This document shows positions 61,501 through 64,000 of a stretch of DNA of 64,000 bases, piece by piece (position 1 is the stretch's first letter; the number at the start of each line of letters is the position of its first letter). Below the pieces are notes generated by a model. It did no database searches. It saw only the letters and a list, made by a program, of their open reading frames with translations, and was not told where the DNA came from. The translations under genes and the position numbers were made by a program. The DNA is from Acanthaster planci (taxonomy: Eukaryota; Echinodermata; Asteroidea; Valvatida; Acanthasteridae), in assembly GCF_001949145.1 (NCBI RefSeq), contig NW_019091361.1, forward strand, positions 2,651,825 through 2,715,824. Direction: 5' to 3'.

Positions 61501-63702
61501 TTAAGTCACTAATGATGAGGAGGATTTCCTTTTGTGCAAACTGCGATGAATTAATTCCTGTGATATTTTTCACACCTGTGAGCTCATGCATATGAAATTG
61601 TAATTTACATGCTAAAATTTCAACTTTCTAAATCATTATGTCGTAAAAAAACCCAAATTGCCAAGTCCTTGGGCAAAAGTACGGTCCTTTCGCACACTGA
61701 TATTGATCATTTCCCATAATGCACCGTGAAATAACAGCTTCTCTCTTGATACGCTGTGCCCTATCACCACTCTGAGGCTGTCTCCGAAACGGATTTCCAG
61801 AGCTATGGCTGGGTCTGTTGTCTGCGCTTATCCACCTATTTCCAATGAAGCGAAGACCTAGACTTAGCTCTAGACAATAGATTCACATTCAGCCTAAGTG
61901 TGATGTCTGTCTTCCTACCTGGACATCATCTGTTAATTCCGCCATCTTGTAAGCCATCAATGCTGCATTTCCTCCGACGCTGTACTGTCATATACAAAAG
62001 GACAGTCAGAACAAATTAATCACTCCAGGGTTAGGTGTCCTGATGGGTCATGTAACTTCTTATTCAGCTCGTAACTTCCATGGGTTACAAATGATTAATG
62101 CAGTCTGTGGGGTTCGCTTGGTCTTCTAGCTAGAAAATACTAGAGATTCATCTGTTACTCTCTGCCATGGCTTCAGGATAAAGTGTGTTCCTTGGCAGCA
62201 AGTGCTTGGAAATGGTGCAAAATTTATATTACTGAAGTCAGAGACCCGAAATCAAGTCAAACAACTCTGCTGTTATGCAATGCTCAACTTCAAGCATTAA
62301 CCACTTGCCTGCGGGTTCCCAATGCCGGGTACACTGGGTTTGTACCTTTAGGCGGGGTGCCCGAAATTGGACAAAGGAGCTGGGCCTTGTAACAATGACC
62401 ATACTCGGGACAAAAGACTGAGCTGCTGGCAATTGCCATCATTTTTCAGCTGACATTAGCGGATGTAATTCGTCATTGTTTTGAAATAGTATACCACTGT
62501 TTGCGGCATTCAGCACCCGCGGATTATCAGCGGGAACAAAAGTGCTCCAGCATTCAACAGATGAGTGATATAGAACCGCTGCAAGCAAATCTGACCGCAT
62601 TTGAGAAGAAACCACTGGCATTCAGCAACACACTGGGCCAATTTCGGGAACAAACAAAATTACGCAACACCACACAATCTGGGCTCTCTTTACTGGGTGG
62701 GAGGCCTGGCTGCAATACTTGGGTATCAATGGAGGTTGCCTGTCAGATTAAAGTAGCCATCAGACAGTCATTTGTGCGGGTGTAAACATCCAGTAAATGA
62801 AGTTATGAATTTTTGAAAAATTTTGAAAATGGAAAATTGTCCGGGAACTCGTCCCACATATGCAAATTCCACCCGGCAGGAAGTGGTTAAAGCTGCCCGG
62901 CAAGCACCGGCTGTACAACACCAAAGCACCACCCCAACCCTTGCTTGTAAGACCTGCCTCCAACCTACCTCCTTATGCTCCAGTTTGTCAGCTGCTTCAA
63001 TGATTCTCTTGTAAACCTCTCCATTGGCAAAGAATCTCTCTGCGGCTGCTCCAGACTCAAAGAAGTGAGCAAAGCTCTCCTGCAAGTCGCTCAACGAGTT
63101 CAGCAGGGCGTGATCTTGGCTAGCACCTGGTTTGATGTCCAGCTTATCGAGGAGGGATATGGCAGACACTATCAAATCTGCATTAACGTTTAATCTGAAG
63201 AAAACAGAACCGACGTGTATGCTATCACATGGGTAAGAATGAGTGACTTCCTCATTCTCTAATCTTCCAAACTGAAAAATCACTCGGTTTCGCTCTTAGT
63301 ACCCAGTGCTGAAATCAAAATAACCATGAGAAATTGAAGTGGTGTATCAAACCAAGCAGGTTACACATTGTTAAGATCTTGTCTTTGTTTTATTAACATT
63401 CAGGAAATGTTTGTAACCCGTGGAGCGAGTAAGGCTGGTATTATATTGATGGACATATTTTCTGCCCTCTGTGCCTTGTTTTAGCCCCTAAGTTACATGT
63501 AGATTCAACCTTACCCAACAGCTACGCGCTTGACCTTGTTCATGGGTTCCTGGATAGTTCGCGCCCATGCCTGTACAATCTGGGCCTCAGCTGATGTGGT
63601 TGATCTGGCATTAAGGACGGTGTCAGAGGAGTTGAGATTGCAGTTGTATAGGTAAGCAGTGGCAACGAGTACAATAGCCAATATGAGTGGACTCCATTCC
63701 AT
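58588..63702 (-). CDS. ADPGK: ADP-dependent glucokinase
   Basis: Six exons on minus: 63702-63515, 63194-62969, 61984-61919, 60927-60696, 60300-60116 and 59145-58588. They give 1455 nt, 484 residues (human about 497). The enzyme phosphorylates glucose to glucose 6-phosphate using ADP and releasing AMP; the animal enzyme is ER-associated. The N-terminus (MEWSPLILAIVLVATAYLY) is a hydrophobic signal or anchor. Ribokinase-like landmarks are SVGGNAALMA (GGN at 142-144), MVGPVGPKVHSLM, LIMEYAEGEKWGQ, RFITSHDVANAEM, VVMFSGLHLL, PLHLELAS, SLGLNEQEL, TRIHFHSL and, near the C-terminus, TVGLGDAIS with the catalytic Asp468. All joins are in phase. The intron after 60696 needs a GC donor (AAAG|GCATGG) to give the conserved SIKDFGPD; the other introns are GT-AG. 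Confidence 0.95.
59708..59739. repeat. GC-rich hairpin in ADPGK intron 5
   Basis: TGCCGGGGGGC pairs with GCCCCCCGGCA around a short loop containing CCCTCTT. An 11-bp, almost pure GC stem stands out from its AT-rich surroundings. Confidence 0.8.
61202..61369. mobile_element. TA-flanked foldback MITE, copy 3
   Basis: TA at 61200-61201 and 61370-61371 flanks the best-preserved pair of ends: CGGGCGATTCACAATAGTG at the left and CACTATTGTGAAACGGCTG at the right. The inner arms CCAAGAGTTTGCAA and TTGCAAACTCTTGG are exact complements. It lies in ADPGK intron 3. Confidence 0.88.
62301..62886 (-). mobile_element. TTAA-flanked MITE, copy 2, inverted
   Basis: TTAA at 62297-62300 and 62887-62890. Ends CCACTTGCCTGCGGGTT and CACCCGGCAGGAAGTGG. 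The segment at about 62395-62610 is the reverse complement of 43222-43440 at perhaps two-thirds identity by eye. It lies in ADPGK intron 2. Confidence 0.8.
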
Positions 63703-64000
63703 CCTGACATAACAGAAAAAATGGAAATTATTCAAGATTCAAACGGAGAAACTAGTTTTGGAGAAAATCCACTTGGACTTTAACAAACTTCATTTTGCAA
63801 TTGCAAACATGAGTGAGCCGTATTCCATTTCAAGGTAACTGTGGAAAAAGAAAAACAAGGTTCAGTTGGACAGTGTATTTTTGAAGGAGCTCAAATTTAA
63901 ATTCAAAACTAGAGGAATGTGGTTGTGAACAACCACAGAGCTGCTTCAGATTCAGAGAGTTTTTTAAACATCATTTGTATATTTTGTGAACAATTTGATT

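Overview
This is a eukaryotic window: multi-exon genes with GT-AG introns, long non-coding stretches, many short non-autonomous transposons and an N-filled scaffold gap. The gene set, the abundance of the palindrome ACATGTAC and the TAGGCCT-rich tracts suggest a marine invertebrate, most likely a deuterostome such as an echinoderm. That placement is inference; no marker in the window fixes the species.

Six protein-coding loci were assembled by hand from splice sites and reading phase. Left to right: (1) a minus-strand gene, 8489 down to 2177, running off the left edge, with an RWD-like start and an acidic stretch, possibly UBE2Q-related; (2) a BTBD1/BTBD2-type BTB-BACK-PHR protein on plus, coding 13175-17330; (3) a D-hexose-6-phosphate mutarotase (glucose-6-phosphate 1-epimerase) on minus, ten exons, 30231 down to 22794; (4) VPS45, a Sec1/Munc18 protein, on plus, 30580-41520, interrupted by the gap at 39403-39945; (5) an apparently intronless secreted C-type lectin-like plus PAN/Apple protein on plus, 47642-48370; (6) ADP-dependent glucokinase (ADPGK) on minus, six exons, 63702 down to 58588.

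Loci 3 and 4 are divergent, with start codons only 348 bp apart, so they probably share a bidirectional promoter. Two of the six genes (3 and 6) act on glucose 6-phosphate. As I recall the human map, the vertebrate relatives of loci 1, 2, 4 and 6 lie on 1q21, 15q24-25 and 19p13, so this neighbourhood may preserve an ancestral linkage group.

The non-coding part is dense in small mobile elements, several with more than one copy here: a tRNA-headed SINE (three copies), a TA-flanked foldback MITE (three copies), a TTAA-flanked MITE of about 600 bp (two copies in opposite orientation), a CAGGGGTG-ended MITE (two copies), a 215-245 bp direct repeat (two copies in one gene), and single piggyBac-like, pogo/Tigger-like and foldback elements. 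I found no CRISPR array, operon, phage or defence system and no convincing new multi-gene system. The most unusual items are the multi-copy elements, a probable GC-AG intron in ADPGK, and a short palindrome shared by two distant sites.
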